A stretch of 64,000 bases of DNA. Origin: Macrostomum hystrix. Taxonomy: Eukaryota > Platyhelminthes > Macrostomidae. Under the pieces are notes generated by a model. It searched no databases and was not told where the DNA came from. It was given only the letters and a program-made list of their open reading frames with translations. Shown piece by piece: positions 23,501 to 36,500 of the stretch. The number at the start of each line of letters is the position of its first letter. Positions within the stretch are counted from its first letter, which is position 1. A program made the position numbers and the translations under genes. The stretch spans positions 6,898,501-6,962,500 of the forward strand of contig CATNEN010000039.1 of assembly GCA_950097015.1 (NCBI GenBank), written 5' to 3'.

Positions 23501-26500
23501 AAAGTTGAATAAACTTTCTCTAATAAGTTTTGCAACATGAGTACAGCCAGTGTTGCTATGCAGCTATTTATAGATCTGTTCCCCATTTTGTCCCTTGGCC
23601 CAGGCTGTGGCTTTCCGATCCGAGCAGTTCCGATTTCGAAGCCAAACAACAAATTTGCAACCGCGAGAAGCGAAGGCAGGCTAAGCGTGGAAGCGCTGAC
23701 CGCATTACAGCGATGCCACCAACCTTAAGTTCTAAATTGCGCAGTAAATTTGTCCGAAATTTCCTCTGGGATCAGCAACGCGCAGCATTTGCGTCTACTA
23801 GACAGGCCTGGACAAATTGATCCCGTCAAGTTATTTCAACGCCAGTAAGCCTCCGTCGGAAATGTTTTGGAAAGCCATAAAAACTGCCGCAGCAACTACC
23901 GTAGGCTCGGAGCTTCCTGTGTTCGGCTGCGATCTGGAATATCCCCTCCTTTCCCAATGCTAAACTTTCTTCCCCCAGCAGATGCTTGTAACCATTTTAC
24001 AGCTGGGTGGACTGAAGAAATGGGGAATTAAGTGCTTAGACCAAGCGAACCCATAGTTCAGCCTTCTATGTCAGAAGGCCACAGCTCGAAGTACGGGGCT
24101 TCAACATCCCTACAATCTACCTCTCCCATCCCTGACTCTACCCAATCTGCCTCTCCCATCCCTGACTCTACCCAATCTACCTCTCCCATCCCTGACTCTA
24201 CCCAATCTGCCTCTCCCATCCCTGACTCTACCCAATCTACCTCTCCCATCCCTGACTCTACCCAATCTGCCTGTCCAATCCCTGACTCTACCTAATCTAT
24301 CTCTCCCATCCATGACTCTACCCAATCTATCTCTCCCATCCATGACTCTACCCAATCTACCTCTCCCATCCCTGACTCTACCCAATCTACCTCTCCCATC
24401 CCTGACTCTACCCAATCTGCCTGTCCAATCCCTGACTCTACCTAATCTATCTCTCCCATCCATGACTCTACCCAATCTATCTCTCCCATCCATGACTCTA
24501 CCCAATCTACCTCTCCCATCCCTGACTCTACCCAATCTGCCTCTCCCATCCCTGACACTACCCAATCTGCCTCTCCAATCCCTGACTCTACCCAGTCTGC
24601 CTGTCCAATCCCTGACTCTACCTAATCTATCTCTCCCATCCATGACTCTACCCAATCTATCTCTCCCATCCATGACTCTACCCAATCTACCTCTCCCATC
24701 CCTGACTCTACCCAATCTACCTCTCCCATCCCTGACTCTACCCAATCTGCCTGTCCAATCCCTGACTCTACCTAATCTATCTCTCCCATCCATGACTCTA
24801 CCCAATCTATCTCTCCCATCCATGACTCTACCCAATCTACCTCTCCCATCCCTGACTCTACCCAATCTGCCTCTCCCATCCCTGACACTACCCAATCTGC
24901 CTCTCCAATCCCTGACTCTACCCAGTCTGCCTGTCCAATCCCTGACTCTACCTAATCTATCTCTCCCATCCATGACTCTACCCAATCTATCTCTCCCATC
25001 CATGACTCTACCCAATCTACCTCTCCCATCCCTGACTCTACCCAATCTGCCTCTCCCATCCCTGACACTACCCAATCTGCCTCTCCAATCCCTGACACTA
25101 CCCAATCTGCCTCTCCAATCCCTGACTCTACCCAGTCTGCCTGTCCAATCCCTGACTCTACCCAATCTGCCTGTCCAATCCCTGACTCTACCCAATCTGC
25201 CTGTCCAATCCCTTACTCTACCCAATCTGCCTGTCCAATCCCTTACTCTACCCAATCTACCTCCCCATCCCTGACTCTACCCAATCTGCCTGTCCAATCC
25301 CGGACTCTACCTAATCTATCTCTCCCATCCATGACTCTACCCAATCTATCTCTCCCATCCATGACTCTACCCAATCTACCTCTCCCATCCCTGACTCTAC
25401 CTAATCTACCTCTCCCATCCATGACTCTACCCAATCTGCTTCTCCCAACCCTGACTCTACCCAATCTGCTTCTCCCATCCCTGACTCTACCCAATCTGCT
25501 TCTCCTATCCCTGACTCTACCCAATCTGCTTCTCCTATCCCTGAATCTACCCAATCTACAACTCCCATCCCTGACTCTACCCAATACTGTACCTCTCACT
25601 CAACCCAACCTACCTCTCCTATCCCTGAATCTACTCAATCTACTTCTCCAATCCCGGACTCTACCTAATCTATCTCTCCCATCCATGACTCTACCCAATC
25701 TATCTCTCCCATCCATGACTCTACCCAATCTACCTCTCCCATCCCTGACTCTACCTAATCTACCTCTCCCATCCATGACTCTACCCAATCTGCTTCTCCC
25801 ATCCCTGACTCTACCCAATCTGCTTCTCCCATCCCTGACTCTACCCAATCTGCTTCTCCTATCCCTGACTCTACCCAATCTGCTTCTCCTATCCCTGAAT
25901 CTACCCAATCTACAACTCCCATCCCTGACTCTACCCAATACTGTACCTCTCACTCAACCCAACCTACCTCTCCTATCCCTGAATCTACTCAATCTACTTC
26001 TCCTATCACGGACTCTACTCCATCTACTTTTCCTATCCCTGATTCTGCCCAATCTACTTCTCCCATCAAACACTCTACCCAATCTACCTCTCACTCTACC
26101 CAATCTACCTCTCCAATCCTTGACTCAACCCAATCTACCTCTCACTCTACCGAATCTACCTCTCCCATTTATGACGCTACACAATCTACAACTCTCATCC
26201 CTCACTGTACCCAGTCTTCCGTTCCTCTCCATTGCCTACTCTCTACTATTATGGAATCTCTATTTCTATATTGTCACAATGTGACGCATATGTTTTGTTC
26301 TATTATCCTTATTTTCTGTCCGGCTATCCCTCAAGCTAATTTATAACCAGCTGGTTTTTGATCAGATCCTTTCTAATTTTAGAGATTCTCAGCCCAGTGT
26401 CGAGGTAAATATTATTGTAAGCGTCATCGTTTTTGTTTGTCTGCCTCCGCATTTTTGGCGTAGGTTTAAATTATGCAAATATAAAATTCTGCAGCCATTT

Positions 26501-28926
26501 TCGATTGCTTTTAGCTAGATAATTTCTCGCTTCTGTCCAGAACAGCCTGGGCCAACAGCCTTCCTCTGACTCTCGGGGTGTCCCAGTTTTCCTCTCTGTC
26601 TCTAATAGCACTTTAATCCCACTCCACTAGCTGAGAATATTTCTGCCAAAGAAAAAACTACAAAAATAGCCACTTCTTCTCTCCCTCCAGTCACTCTTCC
26701 TATTTCTATCCTTTACCCTCTTCTCACCCTATCCCATTTCTATCCTTTACCCTCTTCTCACCCTATCCCATTTCTCATTTACCCTCTTCTCACCCTCTCC
26801 CATTTCTCATTTACCCTCTTCTAACCCTCTCCCATTTCTCATTTACCCTCTTCTCACCCTATCCCATTTCTCATTTACCCTCTTCTCACCCTATCCCATT
26901 TCTCATTTACCCTCTTCTCACCCTATCCAATTTCTCATTTACCCTCTTCTCACCCTATCCCATTTCTCATTTACCCTCTTCTCACCCTATCCCATTTCTC
27001 ATTTACCCTCTTCTCACCCTATCCCATTTCTCATTTACCCTCTTCTCACCCTATCCCATTTTTCATTTACTCTCTTCTCACCCTATCCCATTTTTCATTT
27101 ACCCTCTTCTCACCCTATCCCATTTCTCATTTACCCTCTTCTCACCCTATCCCATTTTTCATTTACCCTCTTCTCACCCTATCCCATTTCTCATTTACCC
27201 TCTTCTCACCCTATCCCATTTCTCATTTACCCTCTTCTCACCCTATCCCATTTCTCATTTACCCTCTTCTCACCCTATCCCATTTCTCATTTACCCTCTT
27301 CTCACCCTATCCCATTTCTCATTTACCCTCTTCTCACCCTATCCCATTTTTCATTTACTCTCTTCTCACCCTATCCCATTTTTCATTTACCCTCTTCTCA
27401 CCCTATCCCATTTCTCATTTACCCTCTTCTCACCCTATCCCATTTTTCATTTACCCTCTTCTCACCCTATCCCATTTCTCATTTACCCTCTTCTCACCCT
27501 ATCCCATTTCTCATTTACCCTCTTCTCACCCTATCCCATTTCTCATTTACCCTCTTCTCACCCTATCCCATTTCTCATTTACCCTCTTCTCACCCTATCC
27601 CATTTCTCATTTACCCTCTTCTCACCCTCTCCCTTTCTCTTGGGAGAAATCCTATTTCTCTTTTCAGCAATTATAGACAGTCAGTAGAAAATAATTTTTA
27701 ATCCTGTCTACTTGTCGCTAATAATTACATTTTTTACTTTTGTTGCCTGACAGAAACTAAATAATCAAATTTAGTTGACAAGCTAAAGACATTTTTTCTA
27801 ATTTCATGAAATTTTTTGTATGTTTACTTTGTCCAATGCTAACCTTAATAAGGAATGTCATTCGACAGTACACATCTACTCCTAACTCAAGATAGAAAAG
27901 TCTAACTCTGCTTCTCTTTCAACTCTCTACTCTCCCCTTTCTCCTCTCAACTCTCCTATCTACTCTCTTATCTATTCTCCTATATACTCTCCTATCTACT
28001 CTCCTATCTACTCTCCTATCTACTCTCCTATCTACTCTCCTCACTACTCTCCTATCTACTCTACTCTCAACTTTCCTATATACTCTCCTCTTAACTCTCC
28101 TATCTACTCTCCTATCTACTCTCCAATCTGCTCTCCTATCTACTCTCCTATCTACTCTCCTATCTACTTTTCTATCTAACCTCCCATCTACTCTTCTATC
28201 TACTTTTTCTATCTACTCTCTTCTCTTCTCTTCTCTCCTGTACTCTTCTCTCTAATCTCCAATCTCCACTCGCCAGTCCGCCAGCTCACCCTGGCCAGTG
28301 TGGACGTCTGCGGCTCCTCCAGCGTGTTCCAGACTGTCCTCTTCAGCTCCCCGTAGCGCCCGGGCCCAAAGTCAAGCCGGATGCTCCGCTGATTCCAGCG
28401 CACCGCCTCCATGTCCTTCCTGATCTCCTCCTCGGCTGTCTCCTTGCGCTGGTGATACTTCTGCTGGCAGCAGAGGTCGAAGTAATCCTCGGTGATGCCC
28501 CAGTACTTCAGCTCGGCGTCGAAGGCGATGACGCACGCGTCCTCGTTGAGGTGCAGCTTGCCAGTCCGGTAGAAGTTCAGAATCGGATAGAAAAACTTCG
28601 GATGCCGGTCGAAATAGTACTCATCGTGCTGACGTCTCCGACGACGATTCTGGTGGTGATGATGATGATGATGCTGCTGCTGGATTTGTTGATGCTGCTG
28701 CTGATGTTGCAGGTGGTGACGGCCCGGGTGGAAATCGTCGCACAGCTGCAGGATCTCCTCCTGGGTTTTGGCCCGCCGCAGACGGCCCAGCCGGGATCTG
28801 GGCAGCCGGTTCAGAGTGCGCCACAGCACCTCGTGCCTATCGCCGCCAACATTCAGCAGTACCCGACGCTGGCGACGCTGACGCGGCGACTGGTGCTGAC
28901 GATGATTCGACGACGCGACGATATGT

Positions 28927-28970
<44 letters not shown>

Positions 28971-29255
28971 CCCTACGACGCGAAAAACCCCGGGCTTGTC
29001 CACGAGCTGGCCGCCCGCAATCGCATCCGGTGCCTTCTGCTTCCCGGCCTGCCGGTCCTCCTTCATTGAGCAGCAGTCGTCTTCCTCTTCCTCGTCGTAT
29101 TCCGCCTCCTCCTCTTCGTTCTCCGCCTCGCTCTCCTCGTCAAAATAGTCCTCGGCCTCGGCTGCGGGGCGCTGTCTGACTGGCCTGACGTAGCGCCAGC
29201 GATTGGCGGCCGCGGCAGCCGCACTCACCGAGGCGCCGCCGTGCGCGCTAAACAT
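17380..29255 (-). CDS. Shab: Voltage-gated potassium channel, Kv2/Shab type
   Basis: Delayed-rectifier K+ channel alpha subunit at the plasma membrane. Two exons, 29255-28290 and 18414-17380, encode 666 aa across a 9.9 kb intron. The exon-1 donor (AGG then GTGAGC) and the exon-2 acceptor (GTCAG before ATTGTTGCC) both fall in phase 0, joining TSTLAR to [11 protein letters not shown] as in Kv2. T1 is residues 131-270, with the zinc site H235-X5-C241-X20-C262-C263. S1 starts at about 323. S4 is [17 protein letters not shown] (445-462), the pore filter [10 protein letters not shown] is at 526-535 and S6 has [11 protein letters not shown]. The post-S6 AKRKGSLVS is specific to Kv2. The N-terminus is acidic with a Gly run, and T1 carries a His/Gln insertion. 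An ATG at 18453 in the upstream intron frame is not the start. The TAA at 17380 overlaps a GTAAGC donor, so a longer form is likely. Confidence 0.93.
18465..18985. repeat. 46-47-bp minisatellite next to the Shab exon-2 acceptor
   Basis: About 11 copies containing CCAGCTGACCCTCATTCCCT. The array begins some 50 bp upstream (in gene sense) of the acceptor at 18414. One extra C distinguishes the first copies. Confidence 0.95.
19674..21499. repeat. 22-bp minisatellite, 83 units without length change
   Basis: Units read AGGTCACAGCCCTCTSTGTA plus AC, where S is C or G. Total length is exactly 83 x 22 bp. Apart from one CAG/CAC-type change near 20230, the C/G site is essentially the only variable position. 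Lies in the Shab intron. Confidence 0.97.
21500..21912. repeat. 23-bp minisatellite abutting the 22-bp array
   Basis: About 18 copies beginning AGGATATGAACCCTCTCTGT. It shares CCCTCTCTGTAACAGG with the preceding array, so one array evolved from the other by replacing the TCACAG core with ATATGAA and adding one base. Confidence 0.95.
22325..22425 (-). mobile_element. tRNA-like SINE head, minus strand
   Basis: The reverse complement shows an A-box-like TGGCTGATTGATAG and a B box GAGTTCGATTCCACGC about 45 bp apart. The sequence following on that strand (22000-22330) is not a recognised SINE body. Confidence 0.45.
22735..23485. repeat. About 23-bp minisatellite
   Basis: About 32 imperfect units containing CACACAGAATCCCACACG. 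The right third is homogeneous (GGTTAT variant) and the left is diverged (GATTCTC variant). Shab intron. Confidence 0.95.
24108..26215. repeat. 30-bp minisatellite with higher-order structure
   Basis: About 70 units containing CCTGACTCTACCCAATCTGC. The period is a multiple of three and both strands are stop-poor, so long spurious frames appear on both (a 10-residue [10 protein letters not shown]-like repeat on plus). The same runs of variant units recur as multi-unit blocks. A block of about 355 bp from about 25307 is duplicated from about 25664. Shab intron. Confidence 0.97.
26690..27640. repeat. 32-bp pyrimidine-rich minisatellite
   Basis: About 29 units containing CTCACCCTATCCCATTTCTC. 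The variant unit TTTTTCATTTACTCTCTTC occurs at about 27059 and again 288 bp later (nine units), showing block amplification. Shab intron. Confidence 0.97.
27920..28215. repeat. 12-bp pyrimidine repeat
   Basis: CTCTCCTATCTA repeated about 20 times with scattered changes. It ends about 75 bp from the exon-1 donor at 28290, so four long arrays plus this one nearly fill the intron. Confidence 0.9.
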
Positions 29256-29614
29256 TGGGCGAGACTCTCTTGCCCGGCCGGAGTGTTTTCTGGGCGAGTT
29301 GCGTTGCTAAAAATAGCAACAGGGGAAGCCGGAAGCGGAGGGGAAGCCCCGGAGGAGGAGAGGTTCGCTCGTACCGATGATTTCTGAAAGGGTGCCGATG
29401 AAATCGAAAACTAACAAAACAATCGGATTGAAATCAATTATTATTTGTCCTAAAGTAAATTTCATCACATTTCATCACATGTAAACAGCAATGACCGATA
29501 ACTTGTCAGTAATTTATCTTCGCGACTAAATCCCCTATCTCTTTTCAAAACTTATAAAGGATCCCTAACAGTTGTTAAAGATTCCTGCCTAACATGTAAT
29601 TATTTTTGCCATAC

Positions 29615-29885
29615 AGGTAAAGGTTACCGTCTAACAGATAAAGTTTCCCGCCAACAGGTAAAGTTTCCCGCCAACAGGTAAAGGTTCCCGCCAACTGGTA
29701 AAGGTTCCCGCCAACTGGTAAAGTTTCCCGCCAACAGATAAAGGTTCCCGCCAACAGGTAAAGGTTCCCGCCAACAGGTAAAGGTTCCCGCCAAACAGGT
29801 AAAGGTTCCCGCCAAACAGGTAAAGGTTCCCGCCAACAGGTAAAGGTTCCCGCCAACAGGTAAAGGTTCCCGCCAACAGGTAAAG
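29615..29885. repeat. 20-bp minisatellite
   Basis: About 13 copies of AAAGGTTCCCGCCAACAGGT, upstream of Shab exon 1. Two units have an extra A. Confidence 0.95.
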
Positions 29886-30594
29886 ATCCCTATTAAAAAA
29901 GTAGGAATTCATGTTTATGAGGCAGAAATCCCTCTTGAACAGGTGGAATGGGACATTTAAACAGTAAAAAGCTGACCAAAACAGGTGAAAATCTATGATC
30001 GTAGCAGTTAAAAAAGAAGTGCATATAAAAATAATTTGCAGACTCACAGGCAGGCACAGGTGTGCAGTTCTGCAACTTCGCCTTGTCAGCTGACGTTATA
30101 AATTTTTCTGAAGAAAAACTAAATTAGCTAGAAAACAAAAATCTGATAGGAAGCGGGAAATATTTTGAGGCAATCAGTTTTTTTGTAGCAAACAAGAGAT
30201 AATCATCCGTTCCCGCTGTTGCGGAATGCTTCAATAGTTTTTTTAAACCCCCCTTTGGGATATCTCCAGCCTGGACAGTAACCTGCTGCGCTATGATGGG
30301 ACAACTGAGCTTAGCTTTTTTGTTGCTAAGCAATAAATGAGTTATTTTCTTCCCCGTGTGTGGCAAGTTTGTTAGAGTTGTGTGTTTGACAGGGATAAAT
30401 TCTGGGGGGGAAATGCTGCTGAATAGTACTGTGAAAATGCTGCACTTTAGGCCGCACAGCCTTGACCCAGATTGCTGGCCACTCCTGCTATCCAGAATGA
30501 CTAGTCAAATTTCTTTGATGCAACAATTATATAGCCAAATAGATGTGGGCATTTAGAATTTTGGGGTTCATTCTACGATTTTTAGGTGTTACAT

Positions 30595-33500
30595 GAGGCA
30601 GAAGAGAAATGGCACAGTGGAGAGATGAGACAGTGGAGAAATGGCACAGTGGAGAAATGGGACAGTGGAGAAATGGCACAGTGGAGAGATGAGACAGTGG
30701 AGAAATGGCACCGTGGAGAAATGGGACAGTGGAGAAATGGCACAGTGGAGAAATGGGACAGTGGAGAAATGGCACAGTGGAGAAATGGGACAGTGGAGAA
30801 ATGGCACAGTGGAGAAATGGGACAGTGGAGAAATGGCACAGTGGAGAGATGAGACAGTGGAGAAATGGCACCGTGGAGAAATGGGACAGTGGAGAAATGG
30901 CACAGTGGAGAAATGGGACAGTGGAGAAATGGCACAGTGGAGAAATGGGACAGTGGAGAAATGGCACAGTGGAGAGATGAGACAGTGGAGAAATGGCACA
31001 GTGGAGAAATGGGACAGTGGAGAAATGGCACAGTGGAGAAATGGGACAGTGGAGAAATGGTACAGTGGAGAGATGAGACAGTGGAGAAATGGCACAGTGG
31101 AGAAATGGGACAGTGGAGAAATGGCACAGTGGAGAAATGGGACAGTGGAGAAATGGCACAGTGGAGAAATGGGACAGTGGAGAAATGGCACAGTGGAGAG
31201 ATGAGACAGTGGAGAAATGGCACAGTGGAGAAATGGGACAGTGGAGAAATGGCACAGTGGAGAAATGGGACAGTGGAGAAATGGCACAGTGGAGAAATGG
31301 GACAGTGGAGAAATGGGACAGTGGAGAAATGGGACAGTGGAGAAATGGCACAGTGGAGAAATGGGACAGTGGAGAAATGGCACAGTGGAGAAATGGGACA
31401 GTGGAGAAATGGCACAGTGGAGAAATGGGACAGTGGAGAAATGGGACAGTGGAGAAATGGGACAGTGGAGAGATGAGACAGGGGATAGATGAGACAGGGG
31501 ATAGATGAGACAGGGGGAGAGATGAGACAGGGGAAAAATGGGACAGTGGAGAGATGAGAAAGGGGATAGATGAGACAGGGGATAGATGAGACAGGGGAGA
31601 GATGAGACAGGGGAGAAATGGGACAGTAGAGAAATGGGACAGTGGAGAGATGAGACAGGGGATAGATGAGACAGGGGATAGATGAGACAGGGGGAGAGAT
31701 GAGACAGGGGAAAAATGGGACAGTGGAGAGATGAGACAGGGGATAGATGAGACAGGGGAGAGATGAGACAGGGGAGAGATGAGACAGGGGAGAAATGGGA
31801 CAGTGGAGAGATGAGACAGGGGAGAAATGGGACAGTGGAGAGATGAGACAGTGGAGAAATGGGACAGTGGAGAAATGGCACAGTGGAGAAATGGGACAGT
31901 GGAGAAATGGCACAGTGGAGAAATGGGACAGTGGAGAAATGGCACAGTGGAGAAATGGGACAGTGGAGAAATGGGACAGTGGAGAGATGAGACAGGGGAT
32001 AGATGAGACAGGGGGAGAGATGAGACAGGGGAAAAATGGGACAGTGGAGAGATGAGACAGGGGATAGATGAGACGGGATAGATGAGACAGGGGAAAGATG
32101 AGACAGGGGAGAAATGGGACAGGGGAGAAATGGGACAGTGGAGAAATGGCACAGTGGAGAAATGGGACAGTGGAGAAATGGCACAGTGGAGAAATGGGAC
32201 AGTGGAGAAATGGCACAGTGGAGAAATGGGACAGTGGAGAAATGGGACAGTGGAGAAATGGGACAGTGGAGAGATGAGACAGGGGATAGATGAGACAGGG
32301 GGAGAGATGAGACAGGGGAAAAATGGGACAGTGGAGAGATGAGACAGGGGATAGATGAGACAGGGGATAGATGAGACAGGGGAGAGATGAGACAGGGGAG
32401 AAATGGGACAGTGGAGAAATGGGACAGTGGAGAGATGAGACAGGGGATAGATGAGACAGGGGATAGATGAGACAGGGGGAGAGATGAGACAGGGGAAAAA
32501 TGGGACAGTGGAGAGATGAGACAGGGGATAGATGAGACAGGGGATAGATGAGACAGGGGAGAGATGAGACAGGGGAGAAATGGGACAGTAGAGAAATGGG
32601 ACAGTGGAGAGATGAGACAGGGGATAGATGAGACAGGGGATAGATGAGACAGGGGGAGAGATGAGACAGGGGAAAAATGGGACAGTGGAGAGATGAGACA
32701 GGGGATAGATGAGACAGGGGAGAGATGAGACAGGGGAGAGATGAGACAGGGGAGAAATGGGACAGTGGAGAGATGAGACAGGGGAGAAATGGGACAGTGG
32801 AGAGATGAGACAGTGGAGAAATGGGACAGTGGAGAAATGGCACAGTGGAGAAATGGGACAGTGGAGAAATGGCACAGTGGAGAAATGGGACAGTGGAGAA
32901 ATGGCACAGTGGAGAAATGGGACAGTGGAGAAATGGGACAGTGGAGAAATGGGACAGTGGAGAGATGAGACAGGGGATAGATGAGACAGGGGGAGAGATG
33001 AGACAGGGGAAAAATGGGACAGTGGAGAGATGAGACAGGGGATAGATGAGACAGGGGATAGATGAGACAGGGGAGAGATGAGACAGGGGAGAAATGGGAC
33101 AGTGGAGAAATGGGACAGTGGAGAGATGAGACAGGGGATAGATGAGACAGGGGATAGATGAGACAGGGGGAGAGATGAGACAGGGGAAAAATGGGACAGT
33201 GGAGAGATGAGACAGGGGATAGATGAGACAGGGGATAGATGAGACAGGGGAGAGATGAGACAGGGGAGAAATGGGACAGTAGAGAAATGGGACAGTGGAG
33301 AGATGAGACAGGGGATAGATGAGACAGGGGATAGATGAGACAGTGGAGAAATGGCACAGTGGAGAAATGGGACAGTGGAGAAATGGCACAGTGGAGAAAT
33401 GGGACAGTGGAGAAATGGCACAGTGGAGAAATGGGACAGTGGAGAAATGGGACAGTGGAGAAATGGGACAGTGGAGAGATGAGACAGGGGATAGATGAGA

Positions 33501-36500
33501 CAGGGGGAGAGATGAGACAGGGGAGAAATGGGACAGTGGAGAGATGAGACAGGGGATAGATGAGACAGGGGATAGATGAGACAGGGGAGAGATGAGACAG
33601 GGGAGAAATGGGACAGTAGAGAAATGGGACAGTGGAGAGATGAGACAGGGGATAGATGAGACAGGGGATAGATGAGACAGGGGGAGAGATGAGACAGGGG
33701 AAAAATGGGACAGTGGAGAGATGAGACAGGGGATAGATGAGACAGGGGAGAGATGAGACAGGGGAGAGATGAGACAGGGGAGAAATGGGACAGTGGAGAG
33801 ATGAGACAGGGGAGAAATGGGACAGTGGAGAGATGAGACAGTGGAGAAATGGGACAGTGGAGAAATGGCACAGTGGAGAAATGGGACAGTGGAGAAATGG
33901 CACAGTGGAGAAATGGGACAGTGGAGAAATGGCACAGTGGAGAAATGGGACAGTGGAGAAATGGGACAGTGGAGAAATGGGACAGTGGAGAGATGAGACA
34001 GGGGATAGATGAGACAGGGGGAGAGATGAGACAGGGGAAAAATGGGACAGTGGAGAGATGAGACAGGGGATAGATGAGACAGGGGATAGATGAGACAGGG
34101 GAGAGATGAGACAGGGGAGAAATGGGACAGTGGAGAAATGGGACAGTGGAGAGATGAGACAGGGGATAGATGAGACAGGGGATAGATGAGACAGGGGGAG
34201 AGATGAGACAGGGGAAAAATGGGACAGTGGAGAGATGAGACAGGGGATAGATGAGACAGGGGATAGATGAGACAGGGGAGAGATGAGACAGGGGAGAAAT
34301 GGGACAGTAGAGAAATGGGACAGTGGAGAGATGAGACAGGGGATAGATGAGACAGGGGATAGATGAGACAGTGGAGAAATGGCACAGTGGAGAAATGGGA
34401 CAGTGGAGAAATGGCACAGTGGAGAAATGGGACAGTGGAGAAATGGCACAGTGGAGAAATGGGACAGTGGAGAAATGGGACAGTGGAGAAATGGGACAGT
34501 GGAGAGATGAGACAGGGGATAGATGAGACAGGGGGAGAGATGAGACAGGGAAAAAATGGGACAGTGGAGAGATGAGACAGGGGATAGATGAGACAGGGGA
34601 TAGATGAGACAGGGGAGAGATGAGACAGGGGAGAAATGGGACAGTGGAGAAATGGGACAGTGGAGAGATGAGACAGGGGATAGATGAGACAGGGGATAGA
34701 TGAGACAGGGGGAGAGATGAGACAGGGGAAAAATGGGACAGTGGAGAGATGAGACAGGGGATAGATGAGACAGGGGAGAGATGAGACAGGGGAGAGATGA
34801 GACAGGGGAGAAATGGGACAGTGGAGAGATGAGACAGGGGAGAAATGGGACAGTGGAGAGATGAGACAGGGGAGAGATGAGACAGGGGAAAAATGGGACA
34901 GTGGAGAGATGAGACAGGGGAGAGATGAGACAGGATAGAGATGAGACAGGGGAGAGATGAGACAGGGGAGAGATGAGACAGGGGAGAGATGAGACAGGGG
35001 AGAGATGAGACAGGGGAGAAATGGGACAGTGGAGAGATGAGACAGTGGAGAAATGGGACAGTGGAGAAATGGCACAGTGGAGAAATGGGACAGGGGATAG
35101 ATGAGACAGGGGAGAGATGAGACAGGGGAGAGATGAGACAGGGGAGAGATGAGACAGGGGAGAGATGAGACAGGGGAGAGATGAGACAGTGGAGAGATGA
35201 GACAGGGAAGAGATGAGACAGTGGAGAGATGAGACAGGGGAGAGATGAGACAGGGGAGAGATGAGACAGGGGAGAGATGAGACAGGGGAGAGATGAGACA
35301 GGGGAGAGATGAGACAGTGGAGAGATGAGACAGGGGATAGATGAGACAGGGGAGAGATGAGACAGGGGAGAGATGAGACAGGGGATAGATGAGACAGGGG
35401 ATAGATGAGACAGGGGAGAGATGAGACAGGGGAGAAATGGGACAGTAGAGAAATGGGACAGTGGAGAGATGAGACAGGGGATAGATGAGACAGGGGATAG
35501 ATGAGACAGGGGGAGAGATGAGACAGGGGAAAAATGGGACAGTGGAGAGATGAGACAGGGGATAGATGAGACAGGGGAGAGATGAGACAGGGGAGAGATG
35601 AGACAGGGGAGAAATGGGACAGTGGAGAGATGAGACAGGGGAGAAATGGGACAGTGGAGAGATGAGACAGTGGAGAAATGGGACAGTGGAGAAATGGCAC
35701 AGTGGAGAAATGGGACAGTGGAGAAATGGCACAGTGGAGAAATGGCACAGTGGAGAAATGGCACAGTGGAGAAATGGGACAGTGGAGAAATGGGACAGTG
35801 GAGAAATGGGACAGTGGAGAGATGAGACAGGGGATAGATGAGACAGGGGGAGAGATGAGACAGGGGAAAAATGGGACAGTGGAGAGATGAGACAGGGGAT
35901 AGATGAGACGGGATAGATGAGACAGGGGAAAGATGAGACAGGGGAGAAATGGGACAGTGGAGAAATGGGACAGTGGAGAGATGAGACAGGGGATAGATGA
36001 GACAGGGGATAGATGAGACAGGGGGAGAGATGAGACAGGGGAAAAATGGGACAGTGGAGAGATGAGACAGGGGATAGATGAGACAGGGGATAGATGAGAC
36101 AGGGGAGAGATGAGACAGGGGAGAAATGGGACAGTAGAGAAATGGGACAGTGGAGAGATGAGACAGGGGATAGATGAGACAGGGGATAGATGAGACAGGG
36201 GGAGAGATGAGACAGGGGAAAAATGGGACAGTGGAGAGATGAGACAGGGGATAGATGAGACAGGGGAGAGATGAGACAGGGGAGAGATGAGACAGGGGAG
36301 AATTGGGACAGTGGAGAGATGAGACAGGGGAGAAATGGGACAGTGGAGAGATGAGACAGTGGAGAAATGGGACAGTGGAGAAATGGCACAGTGGAGAAAT
36401 GGGACAGTGGAGAAATGGCACAGTGGAGAAATGGGACAGTGGAGAAATGGCACAGTGGAGAAATGGGACAGTGGAGAAATGGGACAGTGGAGAAATGGGA

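Noticed and set aside
22660-23508. 282-codon frame of [16 protein letters not shown]-like repeats
   Set aside because: 23-bp array in the Shab intron; frame persists only because the unit lacks stops.
24110-26284. Long frames on both strands ([10 protein letters not shown]-like and [10 protein letters not shown]-like)
   Set aside because: The 30-bp period keeps any frame open; both strands are open equally and the region lies inside the Shab intron.
28918-28972. Expanded GCC/GGC run as a pathogenic-type repeat
   Set aside because: It encodes a poly-Gly run in a disordered N-terminus; homopolymer runs are common in all genes of this window.
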